A DNA stretch of 64,000 nt, taken from positions 1-64,000 of the forward strand of contig JAALGY010000030.1 of the NCBI GenBank assembly GCA_032358165.1, in the 5' to 3' direction. Both the position numbers and the translations under genes were made by a program. Of this stretch, positions 23,110 through 35,500 are shown one piece after another. Source of the stretch: Diplosphaera chodatii (Eukaryota; Chlorophyta; Trebouxiophyceae; Prasiolales; Stichococcaceae). How positions within the stretch are numbered: the stretch's first letter is position 1; each line of letters begins with the position of its first letter. A model generated the notes under the pieces. The model saw only the letters and a program-made list of their open reading frames with translations, did no database searches and was not told where the DNA came from.

Positions 23110-24375
23110 TGGGCGGGCCTCGCTGGCGGGCGCCGCAGGGCATATGCACGGCATGGCGGCCGGCAAGCTCCGCTGCGTCATCCCAGTGGCGCAAGGGACG
23201 GCAGTGTGGCCTCAGCTCCCGGCTGTGCAGCAGGCAGTGGGAGGACGACTGCTGCTCTGGTGCCGCGAGTCACTGCTTCTGTACCTGAGGTGGCTTGAGA
23301 GCAACATATTTACAAGGTGGTGCAGCTTGTGCACCCAGTGCAAGCGCCGCTGATGTGCCTGCTCACGGTGAAACAGCCGTTTCTGTTCAGTGGTTTGACA
23401 GTACTGCACAGACTGGAGGCGTGTGACCTCCTCCTAGTGGCCATGCACACGGCCTGCCGAGCATTGACCGACCAGTGCGTGGCACATGTGCTGCTTGGGG
23501 CGATGCAGCCACTAGTAAGCATTCATTCAGGCTTCGTCTGAACATAAAATCACATGCCGCTACTGAGAGCTACATGCTACTTCAACATTTTCAGTACTGG
23601 AGCGTCGTCACACTACCCGCGTACCGGGTTACTGATACTGCGCACTTGCACATCAGCTGCCTGATACCAGACTGCCGTCCTGTCCCAACTTCATCCTCAG
23701 CTCGTAGTCTGTTGAGTAATCAACGAGCTCAGGTCATCAATAGCGCAGACACTTCCCTTGCTCACTGGTCTGTTCCCAGGTCTAGACACAGGGCAGCCCT
23801 GGAGCACGTTACGCTGCTGCGATGCGACCTTACGAAGCCACCTCGCACAGCTTACATCTACAGTTTCATGCTACTTGCTCACTTATGACACATGGTATGC
23901 AGCACCTACAGCCATTTAGTTGTCCCGCAACGCCTGATCAGCGTATACATGCACATGTGCGACGCTAGATCGCACACAGTCAGCACAGAATCTGCGGCAT
24001 GCCCCTGATGTCGAGCCGCAGCCTCCTGACCTGAAGCCTGCCCATCACACCAAGCGTTGTCACACATCGCAGCCGACGGTGCAGGCGAGTGCTGGCGTGG
24101 CGATTGTTAGGGATGCACCTCTGAAGCGCAACATCTGCGCGACAGCGGTGCAGTCAAAGCACAGCGCTTTGAACAGCAGTTGCTGCACTCAAGCGCTATT
24201 ACTGGGCCTCACGACGTGTCATCCTGCATCTGCCAGCAGCTGCTCTCGCATGCGCACGGCCAGTGGCTGGGCCCCGCGCCACAGCCCCGCCTGCCCACAG
24301 CCCGCCGCCAGCAGCGCGCCGCTGGGCGTCCGCCGCCCTACAGCTCCCGGATCGTTCGCGCATTCAGTCAGGGGC
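23110..24375. other. Intergenic: endosulfine 3' UTR to GH13_18 5' region
   Basis: No gene recognised. Open frames here (for example 23475-23888, +) lack motifs. An in-frame upstream extension of the next gene begins at 24079 and includes a second ATG at 24250, so part of this stretch may encode an N-terminal targeting peptide. Confidence 0.45.
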
Positions 24376-27300
24376 ATGGCGGACAGCGTGCGGCGCCCGA
24401 TGTACGGTGACCCCTGCGCTGCATATGGCAGCGACGCGGCTGTGAACGGCAACGGGGCTTTCGAAGCCCAGCACCCCGGCGGCAGCGTGGACATAGATGC
24501 AGGCGACATATGCAGCCACGACGAGTGTCCCTTCCCGTCCCACGACGCGTTCAGCCACGAGAAGAAGGAGCGCCGGCTGCGCAACCAGGTTAGGGTTGCT
24601 GCAGCTGACGACGTGCAGATGGCCATGGAGGCCTTATCCTACTAAAGTTGTTTGTCATGCACGTTCCTGCATGCAGCCGATAAACCCTGGCAAGGCCTGC
24701 TGCAGGTGCAACTGAGCTGCTATGCAGATGCGATCGGCAGCGGCCTGCCTGACCTGCGCCGCTTCATTGACGAGCACTTGGATGGTGAGCAGCCTGGCGA
24801 CGCCAGCGTGACGCAGTCAGCGCCACCAATGAAACAGCACAATGAGCCAGCACCTGCTGGTTGCACAACAACCAATTCACATGGCCACTGGAGTCGCCAC
24901 TGCCACCAGCCTCAGTGGTGTGTTTGTGCCAGGTGTGGTGAAGGGACTGCACCTGCTGCCGATCTACCCCTCCTCTGGCGACGGAGGCTTCGCGCCGCTC
25001 ACTTACAAGGTCTGTCACTGTGCTCAGTACCGACGATCTGGCTTCGCGTGCCACAGCTGCACCTGCTGCCATGGTCAGGTGCTCATCATCAGACGAGGAT
25101 GCCTCGAGGAGATCGGGGGCTCAATGGCCATCCTCGGGCATGCCGCGCAGGAGGTGGACCCGCGGCTGGGCACCTGGGACGACGTGCGGGCGCTGGCCGA
25201 CAAGCTGGACCTGGAGCTGGAGCTGATGGTGAACCACATCTCGCCGGCGTCCACCGAGTTCCGGGACTTCCTGGCCGAGGGCGACGCCTCGCAGTACGCC
25301 GACATGTTCATCGACTGGGACAGCTTCTGGCCGGAGGGTGAGCACAACGCGCATAGGGAGCTGCATCTAGCATTGCTCATGTGCTTGCGTGCTGATCTCG
25401 CCATGGCAGTTGAGCACGTGCTCGGCCCAGCTGTGGAACGCCATCACGCCGTGCCGTGCCATCACTGCGCACCGCTGCATGCTGCTGAGCGGCCCCCTGA
25501 CCGGGACCTGACCCCGGGGCCGCCGGCGCAGGTGACCCCAACGAGGAGGACCTGCTGCGCATCCGCACCCGCAAGGCGGAGGCGCCGGTGCTGACGGTGA
25601 CGATGGGCGACGGCAGCACGCGCCGCGTGTGGTGCACCTTTGGCCCCCAGCAGATCGACATCAACCCCTTCTCCGAGCCGGGTGAGCAGTTCCTGTCATT
25701 GGTGCCATGGTGGCAGGCACTTGCAGGCACCTGTGCATGGCCACACCGGCTGCCTACATGCCAGCAGTGCTGTCCACGTCCCTGCAGCTAACGATTAGAG
25801 ACACGTGTTCACCGCAATGCTCGAAGCTGCGCAGGCCGCAAGTTCATCGAGGAGTCGCTGGCGTCGCTGTGCCACCGCGGCGCCAAGATCGTGCGGCTGG
25901 ATGCCTTTGGCTACGCCACGAAGAAGCCCGGCACCCGCTGCTTCTTCGAGGTGCGCTGCAGGCGCTGCGGGTTTGCAGCAGAACGGACACATACGGTGCC
26001 GAGGCTCAGAGATGTGCACCTGCACCTCTGACTGCTGGTGGGATGGCAAGCAAAAGCTGCGTCGGGAGAGGCCCAGGTGCACTGTTGGCGTGTGCAAAAG
26101 CGGCAAGGCCGCGAGTGGCAGCACCATGAAAAGGCGAGCAGTTTCCACTGCGTGACTCCTTGCCTCCACCCTGGGCACAGGAGCCGGAGGTGTGGCAGCT
26201 GCTGGAGCGCCTGAGCGTCATCGCGAAGAAGCACGACACCAGGTGGGCGGCACACCTGCTGCCGAGAGTGCGGCAGAGAGCAGCAGTGCCTGTCAAGCGT
26301 TTCAGTTGCTTCCCCAGGCATAGCCATCGCTGCCTACTTCAGGCACACTAGGACCACGCTCTGGTTGCACCCTGCAGGCTGCTGTGCGAGGTGCACGAGG
26401 ACTTCCAGCTCAACATCACGCTCGCGGCGCACGGCTACTGGGTGCGTCTGTGCACTCACGACAGATGATGGCTGTGTGACAGCTTCAAGTCTGCCGGCCC
26501 TGAGGCTCATCCCACGCCCAGGTCCTGTACTGGACAGCCAGCGCAACTGTGTGGGGCAAGGATCCGATGCGCCGCCTTGTCCGTGCACCACCTGCTGCAC
26601 GTGCCACTGCAGGTGTACGACTTTGCGCTCCCGCTGCTGGTGCTGCACGCGTTGCACTTCCAGACCGGCTCAGCGCTGCGCCACTGGCTGCGCATCTGCC
26701 CCCGCCGCCAGTTCACGGTGGGCGCCAGCGTGCCGGCGCGGCAGCCCGCGGCAGCCGTCAGCAGCTGGCATACCTGTCAGCCGCGCCACCTTCAGCGTTC
26801 TGGCTTCTTGCATGGTTGCAGCCAAATGGCGGCTGTTTTCCACATATCACTGCAACGCAATGCCTGCCGCAGGTGCTGGACACGCACGACGGCATGGGCG
26901 TCGACGACATCGAGTCCCTGGTGTCGGTGCGTGTTGCATGCACCTGCTGTCAGCACTGCATCATGTGACTGTCATCGTGAACACGGTCACCAGGGCCTCT
27001 CAGCTCTCCAGGCTGCAGTGTAAGCGCTGCTAGGCTGCACAAGGGACATTACCAGAGCGCCTGGACACATGTCCAAAAACGCTGCTGTCGCGCTGCGCAG
27101 GTTTGCGACGTCGCGCAGCTGCAGGAGATGGTGACGACGAAGCTCAACGCGCTGCCGAACTACAAGTTCAAGCGGGAGGGCGGCGGCTACCGCTCCTACC
27201 CCCACCAGTTCAATGCCACCTACTTCTCCGCCTGCCAGGAGTCGCCGCGGGTAGGTTCTTTTCTCTGCTTCCTCTTCCAACTTGCAGTTGCTGGCACGTC

Positions 27301-28673
27301 TCGTCGAGGCACTATCACATCTGGGCTATCAATCGGTGGCCTGCATGTGACTTGTTCCTGCCAATCCCTGATGCTGTATGTGTACGCTGCAGGCGTACCT
27401 GCTGGCGCGCGCCATCCAGTTCTGGACGCCCGGCGTGCCCATGGTGTACTACATCGGCCTGCTGGCCGGCGCCAACGACGAGGCTGTGAGTTTTGGCTGC
27501 AACAGCCTCACATCCCATGCATTTCAGTTCAATGGTAGCAGCTCGGGGATCAGCATGGCAGATGATCACGCTGAACCCCCTGGCAGCCTGCCACAGCAGC
27601 CGCAGGCTGTCACTGAAGCGGGCAGCCAGCAATCAGTGCACGCTCCAGCACTGCTGTCCCCACCGCCGACCACCCTGGAGGTGGTGACACGCTGCAGGGC
27701 GTGGAGCGGGAGGGGCCGCGCGGAATCAACCGCCACCGGTACACGCCCGAGGAGGCCGCCGCCGAGCTGGAGCGGCCCGTGGTGAAGGCACTCCACAGGC
27801 TGTGCATGTTCCGCAACCACCACAAGGCCTTCAACGGGCAGGCGCGCCTTTCTGCTGGATCGGCAGCACGACTTGATACTGTTCGGCCTGGCCAGCGCAG
27901 TGGTGCACCGAGACGGGGGTTCAAGTAGCCACCTATACACACGTGCATAAGCCTGCACGGGCTGCAAACTTGTTGCAGGAGCACAGTCCGGGTCTCTGCG
28001 GGCAGGGCCCCAGCAGTGAACAGCATCCACAGACCAAGGTGCAGAGCTGCGCTGACATGGTCTGCACACACGCCCTGCAGATCGCCATCAACCAGGAGGC
28101 GCCTGAGGACGAGCACGTGCTGCGGGTGACGTGGCGCAACGGGGAGCACCACGCCACGCTGTGCGCCGACCTGCGCACCTTCGCCTTCTCGGTGGTGAGC
28201 AGCGCCATCAAGGACGCCGGCCAGGAGCACTCCGTCAGGTGCGCACCTCAGCTTTGCGGGTGCGGTGGCTCTGGCAAGCTCCAAAACTACCTCTGTTTGC
28301 ATCCTCCCTTTTGTGGACTGCCGCTGCTGGAAGCTCCATTTGCCACTAGAACAGGGTTGTGACCGGGTAATCACTTGTCCACGTCCTGGAACAGGTACGA
28401 GTTGGAGGACGACACGGTATCGTGGGCCAGGGCTACGTACGACGACGGGGACCTTGTTCCGCTTGATAAGCTTGATGTGAGCATCCAAACTGTCGTCATT
28501 ACAAAGTTGCCAGTGGTGCCACTGTTGCTCCCATGCGCCTCCTCTCAACGCACGACGGTGGCACGCATCGTAAACCCTTCGTTGCCATGCAGGGCCTGCG
28601 CACTGACGAGCTTGTGAAGGTCGACGAATTCGCCGAGCCGGGGCGCTTTGCCGACCCCGGTCGCATCAAATAG
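24376..28673 (+). CDS. GH13_18 glycoside phosphorylase, sucrose-phosphorylase-like
   Basis: Sixteen exons, all joining in phase to give 604 residues: 24376-24588, 24706-24784, 24933-25009, 25151-25337, 25532-25681, 25835-25950, 26181-26242, 26378-26441, 26613-26717, 26873-26926, 27101-27250, 27393-27485, 27698-27841, 28081-28238, 28395-28476, 28593-28673. The family cleaves an alpha-glucoside with phosphate to yield glucose 1-phosphate. Visible are VQLSCYADAIG at the barrel start, DPRLGTWDDV, ADMFIDWDSFWPEG, the nucleophile in IVRLDAFGYATKKPG, the acid/base Glu in LLCEVHED, the stabilising Asp in VLDTHDGMGVDDIESL, then QFNATYFSAC and GINRHRYTPEE. All three catalytic residues are present. VYDFALPLLVLHAL resembles sucrose phosphorylase more than glucosylglycerate phosphorylase, but substrate is not decided. 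The first 70 residues are an extra N-terminal extension; in-frame ATGs at 24250 and 24079 could add an Arg/Ser-rich transit peptide. Intron 13 appears to be GC-AG. The family is mainly bacterial. It is convergent with TPS. Confidence 0.88.
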
Positions 28674-29501
28674 TCCGCTTTGCTGAAAGGGGTTTACGAC
28701 CTAGCGCTGCAAAACACACAACCCCTTTGCTTGCCTCCGCTGAATATTGCTCCACATGTGAATAAGATGCATGCCTTTCGGATGCAACCTCAATGCACGT
28801 TACCATTTCAGGTCTGGACATGCGGTACTGGGCTTGCAATCAGCAGGTTGATGGCGTGAGGGTCAGCTGTGGTAAACGTTCACAAGACGCTGCTGTTTTT
28901 TGTTATGTCTGGCTGCTGACCGCAACAGTGTGGAAGTAGATGGGGGTTGTGTCTGCAGTTTCACCACGTCTAACGGCTGCTCACTCAACAACAGTGTGTC
29001 TGCATCCGGAAAACTCAGCTACAGTGCTGCAGATGACGCTGTTGGAACCCCGCACAACTAAATGCTGACATGGGGACGTAGTCAGGCTGTGGTGTGCCCA
29101 TAGAACAACGGCATCAAAGCTGCCGCAACTGGGTCATGCCTAACGCTACAAGAGCCGTGCCTTCCTGCCCTTCCTGCTGCTATCAGCGTACAACTGCACG
29201 CGACGCTGTTCTGTGTTGTTGCGGCTGGTGCCTGGCTTGCAGCGGCAACATCTGCAAAAGGAATGGCCGACCGTGGAGACCGTTGAAGCCCTGCAGTGCC
29301 GGTTCAGGCCGCCGCCACCATCCCGCACACGTCCTGGAGCTGAAAGCATCGGCGATCCAGGCCCTGCTGTGCAGGCCCCACCCTGGGGCTGGCGGCGGCG
29401 GCCCCTTGCTGCATCCTGCTGCCCCTGCATAGTTCACACGGGCAGCTGCTGGCGCGCAGCCCCCTGGCGCAGTAGCCTGCTGTGGCGGGCGTCCCGGGGC
29501 G
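28674..29501. other. Convergent intergenic region, GH13_18 / TPS 3' ends
   Basis: About 0.83 kb between two stop codons, expected to contain both 3' UTRs. Nothing gene-like, and no TGTAA signal was identified with confidence on either strand. Confidence 0.5.
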
Positions 29502-32500
29502 TCACACGGCGCGGTTCGCCAGCTTGGCGAGCAGCGTGCCGACCTCAGCGGACGAGTTCAGAAAACCCCTGCTCATTGGAAGTACACAAATGTCACGCAC
29601 CCAGGGTATGCAACAGACTGACGATCCAACAGTGGGGGTCGGTGAGGAACAGGCGCGTGTGAACGAGGCACGGCCTGAGCACCCTCCACTAGCGTACAAG
29701 CCTGGAACCAGCGCGGCACCTGGCCTGCGAGCGCTGCCGCCCCACGGTGCACGAGAACAGGTGGTCTGGCGGCAGCTTCATCGGCAGGTCCTGCAGCATA
29801 TGGGGCGTTGGGTTGTGCTATGTGTGCTGTCAGCTGCTGGGACACACGCAAAACACACCATTGTCACGTGGGCTAGTGATACGGTGGAAGCGGGCCTGTC
29901 TACGGGTCAGCAGCACTTGTGCCCCACCAAACTGTGACACCACACAGATAGTGTGCGCGTGCGCTTCTGGTCACATGCCTTGAACACTAACATGACTGGT
30001 ATGAAACAGCCCAACCTGCCTGCATGCCAGCCTTACATCTGCTCTTCCAGCCAGCAGTACGAGCAAGCTCCAGGGCTTGGTTACAGTGCACAGCGCACCA
30101 GGTCGGAGTTGAAGAACACGTTGGTGCCGGTGGGCGTGGCGGGCAGGCCCTGCAGCAGCGCGCTGCTGCCCCGCAGCCCCGACTCCACCCGCCGCATCGG
30201 CCGCTCCGCCCCCTCCGGCATGCTGGCCGTCCTGCACGCGTTCATGCAGAGCTGGGCTCAGGGTTGGCATCGTGGACATCAGGGGTGCAGCTGAGCGCAC
30301 CTTCACAGTGGGCGCCAGCATCTGCCACAACGATGAGCTGGCCTGCCACCGGGAGTGGCAGCAGCCGACAGACTTGGCACAGCAGCGCAGAGAGTGCCCG
30401 TGACGCCCGCGCCTGCCGGGGTTGCCCAGGTTTCCTGGAAAGCCGTCCACGCCACGCGGGCCGCTGGTGTCTGCAGCAATGACGTGCAGCAGTGTCAAGG
30501 TGCGACTCGGCCGGGATGCAGCAGGGAAACCGAAGAGCAACTGCATGAGGGTGTCGTCGGTGTAGAAGGAGGAATCGACAGTCGAAGACACTGATGCAGC
30601 AATCACGAGGATGATCAGGGTTTGGCGCGCAAGGGGAAGGGCAGGCACCTCCGGCAGCGGAGGCCGCCCGCGGCGGCAGGCCCCGCGGCTGCAGGTGGTG
30701 GTGGTGGCTGTATGACAACTGCTGCTGCGGCGGCAGCGGCGGCTGGGCCTCTGGCCGCGCCGGCGGCTGCGGCGGCAGCTGCTGCGCCGCCGCCGCCGCC
30801 GGGTAGGGCGGCGCGCAGCACGGCAGGTCGCTGCTGGTGAAGGCCGCACGGGCTGCTGAGCTGCCTGCTGCTGGTGACGGTGGCACCTGTTGGGAAAGCA
30901 GCACAGGGCTTTGCTGCATGCCCGTTGCACATGCCGACCAGGCAGGAGCAGATGCCTGACACGCCCAAGACCCCTGCTTTCATGACAGAATGACTGCAGG
31001 GTTGGGCAGCAACCAGCGTACGCTGCAGGGTGGCGTGGCGCCGGGCGTCCAGCTGGCGGCCGAGGCGCCGCCGAGGCTCTGGTAGCTGTCCCGCACCAGG
31101 TTGGGCGGACCATCCTGCAGAGCGGTCACCAGCATACCAAGTCAGATCGACTGAACATGAGCTGCCAGTTGCGGTGAAAGCCATGCCTACGGCTTTGGGC
31201 CGCGCGGGACATCTGCCTGCTGCCGGCTGGGTGCAGGGCAGTCACAAACCCTGGCTAGGCGCCGCACTACCCGCAGCAAGATGAAGACGACCGAAGTCAC
31301 TCAGCAGACAGATACCTGGGCGCCTAGCGCCGCCGGCATGCTGTCTCGGTCCAGGGTCGGCGGGCCGCCGCCGCCGGCCCGATCCACGCCCCCTGCCGGC
31401 AGCGCCGCCAGCATGCTGTACCGCGACAGCAGCCCTGTAGCGCCGCCGCCGCTGCTGCTGCTGGCCTCTGCACCGGCCCGCGTCTGGTCGCGGGCTGCGG
31501 CTGACAGGCCGTCGCTCCCGTCTGCCGGCGTGCCGCCCAGGCTGCCCATCGAAAGCCCGGCCATCTTGGCGGTCGCCACAGACAGGCCGCTTCCGCCGCC
31601 GGGGCTCGATGCCAGCACCCCGTTCTCCCGCGCGGAGGCGGCGGCAATTGTGTGCTCGGCCACTGAAGCCAGGGGCCCAGCAGTGGGCACGGGGATCGGC
31701 GGGCTGGCTGCTGCGGGGGCGGCCGCGGCGGCCGCCTTCACGAAGCCGGGGGCGCCGGCCATGGGGCTGACGATCGGGGCATCGCCGCCTGAGGTTCACG
31801 AAATGTAATATTGAAGGCAAAGCAGGCACTGCATGTGAATGTTGCCAGCAACCTCCCAGACTGTGACGCAGGGTCTGCATGCATGCTGTGCACGCCTATC
31901 ACAAGCAGCGGGCACGTCGATCAGAGCACCTAGTGAGGTCAGCATTGATAGAGACACCTAGCGAGTCCGACCTTCAACATTTACACATGGTCAGTACTGC
32001 CAGTGTACATACTGGGCCATGGGTAGAGCTGTATCAACGCATTCGCCAGGAGCACTGAGATGCTGCCCGTCACCATGCAGATGCATGAGGAACAGCAGCA
32101 GCACCTGGCGCGAGGACGCTGCTGTTGAGGTCGGAGCCCTCGCCCGCCTCGGACAGCCGCTGCAGGGAGGGCCCGGAGTGCGGCAGCCCCGCCAGCGCGG
32201 GCAGGCTGACGGCAGAGCTGCCCATCACCGAGAGGGCCGCCGCCATGCCCGCCTTGCCCTCCAACATCGTCTGGCCCTGCAGACGTTACAACGATTCATT
32301 GAGGAGGTTGATCGAAAGTGCGTGCACGATGGGAGAGAATCTGGCTGTTGGGTGCAGGGACGGCCCTCGGAAAGCATGCCGCAATGCATCTCAGCATGGT
32401 CTCGTCTTCACCAGTCAGAATCCGTCATTCTCTGAAGCTATGCCAGGACTGCCATGGCAGGTTGTGAAATCTGCATCCGCAACTGTGCAGCACAGGCGTT

Positions 32501-35500
32501 TGGAGCAAGACAAGGTACATGGTGAGCACAGCAGCTTGGGCCACGCCTCGAAGAAGGTGAAGATGTTCTCGTCGCGCGTCAGGAAGTGGCCGACCACCAG
32601 CACGAAGTCGAAGTCGATGGCGGGCGGCCCGCCCTGCTCCACCATCGCGTGCAGGATGGACTGCATCGCGATGCCCTGCATGATGCAGGGTGGGAGGGCA
32701 CTCTTCGGGGTGCATGTGACAGTACAGCACCAAATTCTCAGCAAGCCAGTCAGAGACCACTAGATGTGCGCTCGCCTTGCACACCAGCAGGCAATCATGC
32801 TAAGCTGCTCATGTTTCTAATACAGCAAGCTGGCAGCCAGCCTGCTTGTTAGCTCAAGATGTCGCTTGTCAACTCACCTTGGAGATGCCGACGGGGCGCA
32901 CTTCCACCGACTTGCTGCCCTGCACGATGTCCACGGGCGCGTTGCTGATGGGTCCCGTCCACAGGTGCTGCAGCAGATCGCGCGCCTGCAGAAATTCGCC
33001 ATGGAGTGTGAGGTGCGGGTTATCAGTCTCAGCGCATCACAGGCTGCTGCAGCACAGCTTCTGCTTGCAAAGCTATGAGGGATGCAGTGGTTGCCAAGTG
33101 AGCCTTCTGCAGCAGCCGTACAGATTCAGACGTCAACACGGCCGTTTCATGGGGCCACTGTTTGTTTCTGCATCTTGGTACGCGAGCCGCATGCGCTACA
33201 TGTTGAAACAATGGCCAGTGATGACGGGCTAGCACCCGGAACTCCTGACGGTAGTGCTATGTAGGCGCTGAAAATGCTTCACCTGCAGGCGGCCAAACTC
33301 GATGTCGGCGTTCTTGTAGTTCCACACGATGGACGCCTCGCGCGGCTCGACGAAGGAGCGGGGCGTGCGCTCCCGGAAGTAGTCAAACACCAGCGCCACC
33401 GCCTCCATCCACTCCTTCTTCTTCACGTCCACCAGCGGCACCCAGTCCTGCATTTGGGGGTTCAATTCTTGCTTGCTGAACTTGTCCGAGCATGACAGGT
33501 ATCAAGAAGGGGGGGTGAGTTTCAGCCACAGCCTCTGTCGCGCACAGATGGTTCAGCAGCAATGCTGTCTTTGGGTCTAAGCTGAGATGCTGTTCCAGCC
33601 AGTCAGCAGCCCAAGAGCATGACCGCTGCATGAATCCATACCACTGGCAGTGTGTCATCACATTGGCACTTATATTGGTCTGACGCACCGGCTTGGGCTC
33701 GACGTGCGTGGGCGGCGGCCGCATGAAGATGCCGTTCTCCGCCGCCAGCCACACGTGCAGCGCGCCAAACGTCTCCTCCAGCTGGTCCTGCGGTATTGTG
33801 GAACAGAAACAGGTTGAAGCGTGCATGCTTTGCAGCGCTGCATGGGTGCCAAGCAGGCATCTGTGCAACGGCGGGACCTGGAGGCTGCATGTCGTGTTGT
33901 AGGTGCGTCAGTGTCCCAGCAGACTCCAGCATTTACCTTGGCAGAGCCGCTGAAGATGACGACCACGGTGTCCGGGTTCTCGGTGAGCGCCTTGATGCTG
34001 TTGTACGTTTGCGGGTTGACGCGCGCCATCGACTGCACACACTCAGGTTCGAGATCACGACTGCCCCCACAGAATGGGGCAGAGTGAAGCACTGCGGATC
34101 AGTCTGAAGCTGGGGCGCTGCCTGAACATCAGTGATTGCAGCTGACTGACTGGCCTCCATCAAGGTGTGCTGTAGCAGCACACATTGCAACAGTGCACCA
34201 GCTTGCTGCAGTACAGTGCGGTGAGCACTGTGCCCTGATTGAAGAGCGTGTACAGCATGAAAAGCGCACACCATGAGGTTGTCGAAGTGGCGCTTGGGCT
34301 GCCGGGGCGCCTGCTCCACCCCCGTGGTGAGCGTGGCGTTGTAGCCGAACACCAGCAGCCGCCGCCGCGCCTCCTGGTACTCGTGCACCACATCCTCCAC
34401 GTCCAGCTGCAAAGACAGCAACCATTGGTGTCAACTTTCGGGGATCTGATGTATTGTGGCGGATCGATCATCTCAGACCTAACGAGGATGTGCAGCAGCT
34501 TCAATGCATGCCGCCATTGAAATGCCAAGACAGCACGACGCAGCAGGCCATCGAAGTGCCATGTTCTATAGAGAGGAGTTACGTGCTGTCCAGAGGCAGC
34601 ATGGTTGTCAGGCGGCGCTCTACAGCCGCAGGTGCGACCAATCAGTTGCAGATTCATGCACAACGCTGCCAGCATCTAGTGTCTGCCTGCCTGTCGCCTG
34701 GGCCGGCGCAGCTGTGTCTCGGACCCTGCGGCTCACCAGGGGCGGGATGTTGCGGGTGCGCAGCTCGGCCTCCACGTGCGTGTCGTTCAATTCGCTGATG
34801 AAAGTATCCGCCCACGTCTGGCTGGTGTGGATGGTGATGTGCATGTAGTTCTGCCGGTGCCGCTCCCGCCGCTCCTGTGTACACTCAGGCAGCCAGGTGG
34901 GTTGCCTGCCATCTGACAGAGCAACGGGACTCCCCAAGTGCAGACGACGAAGGTGACCATCGCTGTCGGGGCCGCAGCACTCTGCACGTTGAAAGCATGT
35001 GATCCCAAGGGCGCAGCTGACACGCGCCGATCTTGCGTCTCCAACCTGGCGCTGCTGCCAGCAACCCAGCGCGCCGTCATACCCCAGCTCCAATCTCGGG
35101 TGTCTAACCAGTGCCATTGATGCGCAAACCCCTTCACCTGCTCGGACATGGTGAGCGCGTCCTCGATGGCGGCGGCCATGTCGGTGATGTTCCAGGGGTT
35201 GACCAGGATGGCGCCCGCGCCCAGCGACTGCGCGGCGCCCGCAAACTCCGACAGCACCAGCACGCCCGGCACTGCGGGTCATATCACCAGTCGATCAGGA
35301 GGGCCAGCTTCCCTGGACCTCAGCAGTTTACTCGGGCTGCGAGCCTGCCGCCAGTGCTTGGGCGTGCAGCACATGTTGTGTGGCGACAAGCGGCATCTCT
35401 GCTGCGGTCGGCGTGGTGCACAGGCTTGTGAGCCCCAGATGGGTTTTCAGTGCGCACCTGCGTTTTCGGACTGGCAGGCGACGTACTCGTAGGACACCAG

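Noticed and set aside
29502..30240. A separate small gene downstream of TPS
   Set aside because: LFSCTVGR and LLAKLAN are the known C-terminal blocks of TPS1 and join in phase, so these exons belong to TPS.
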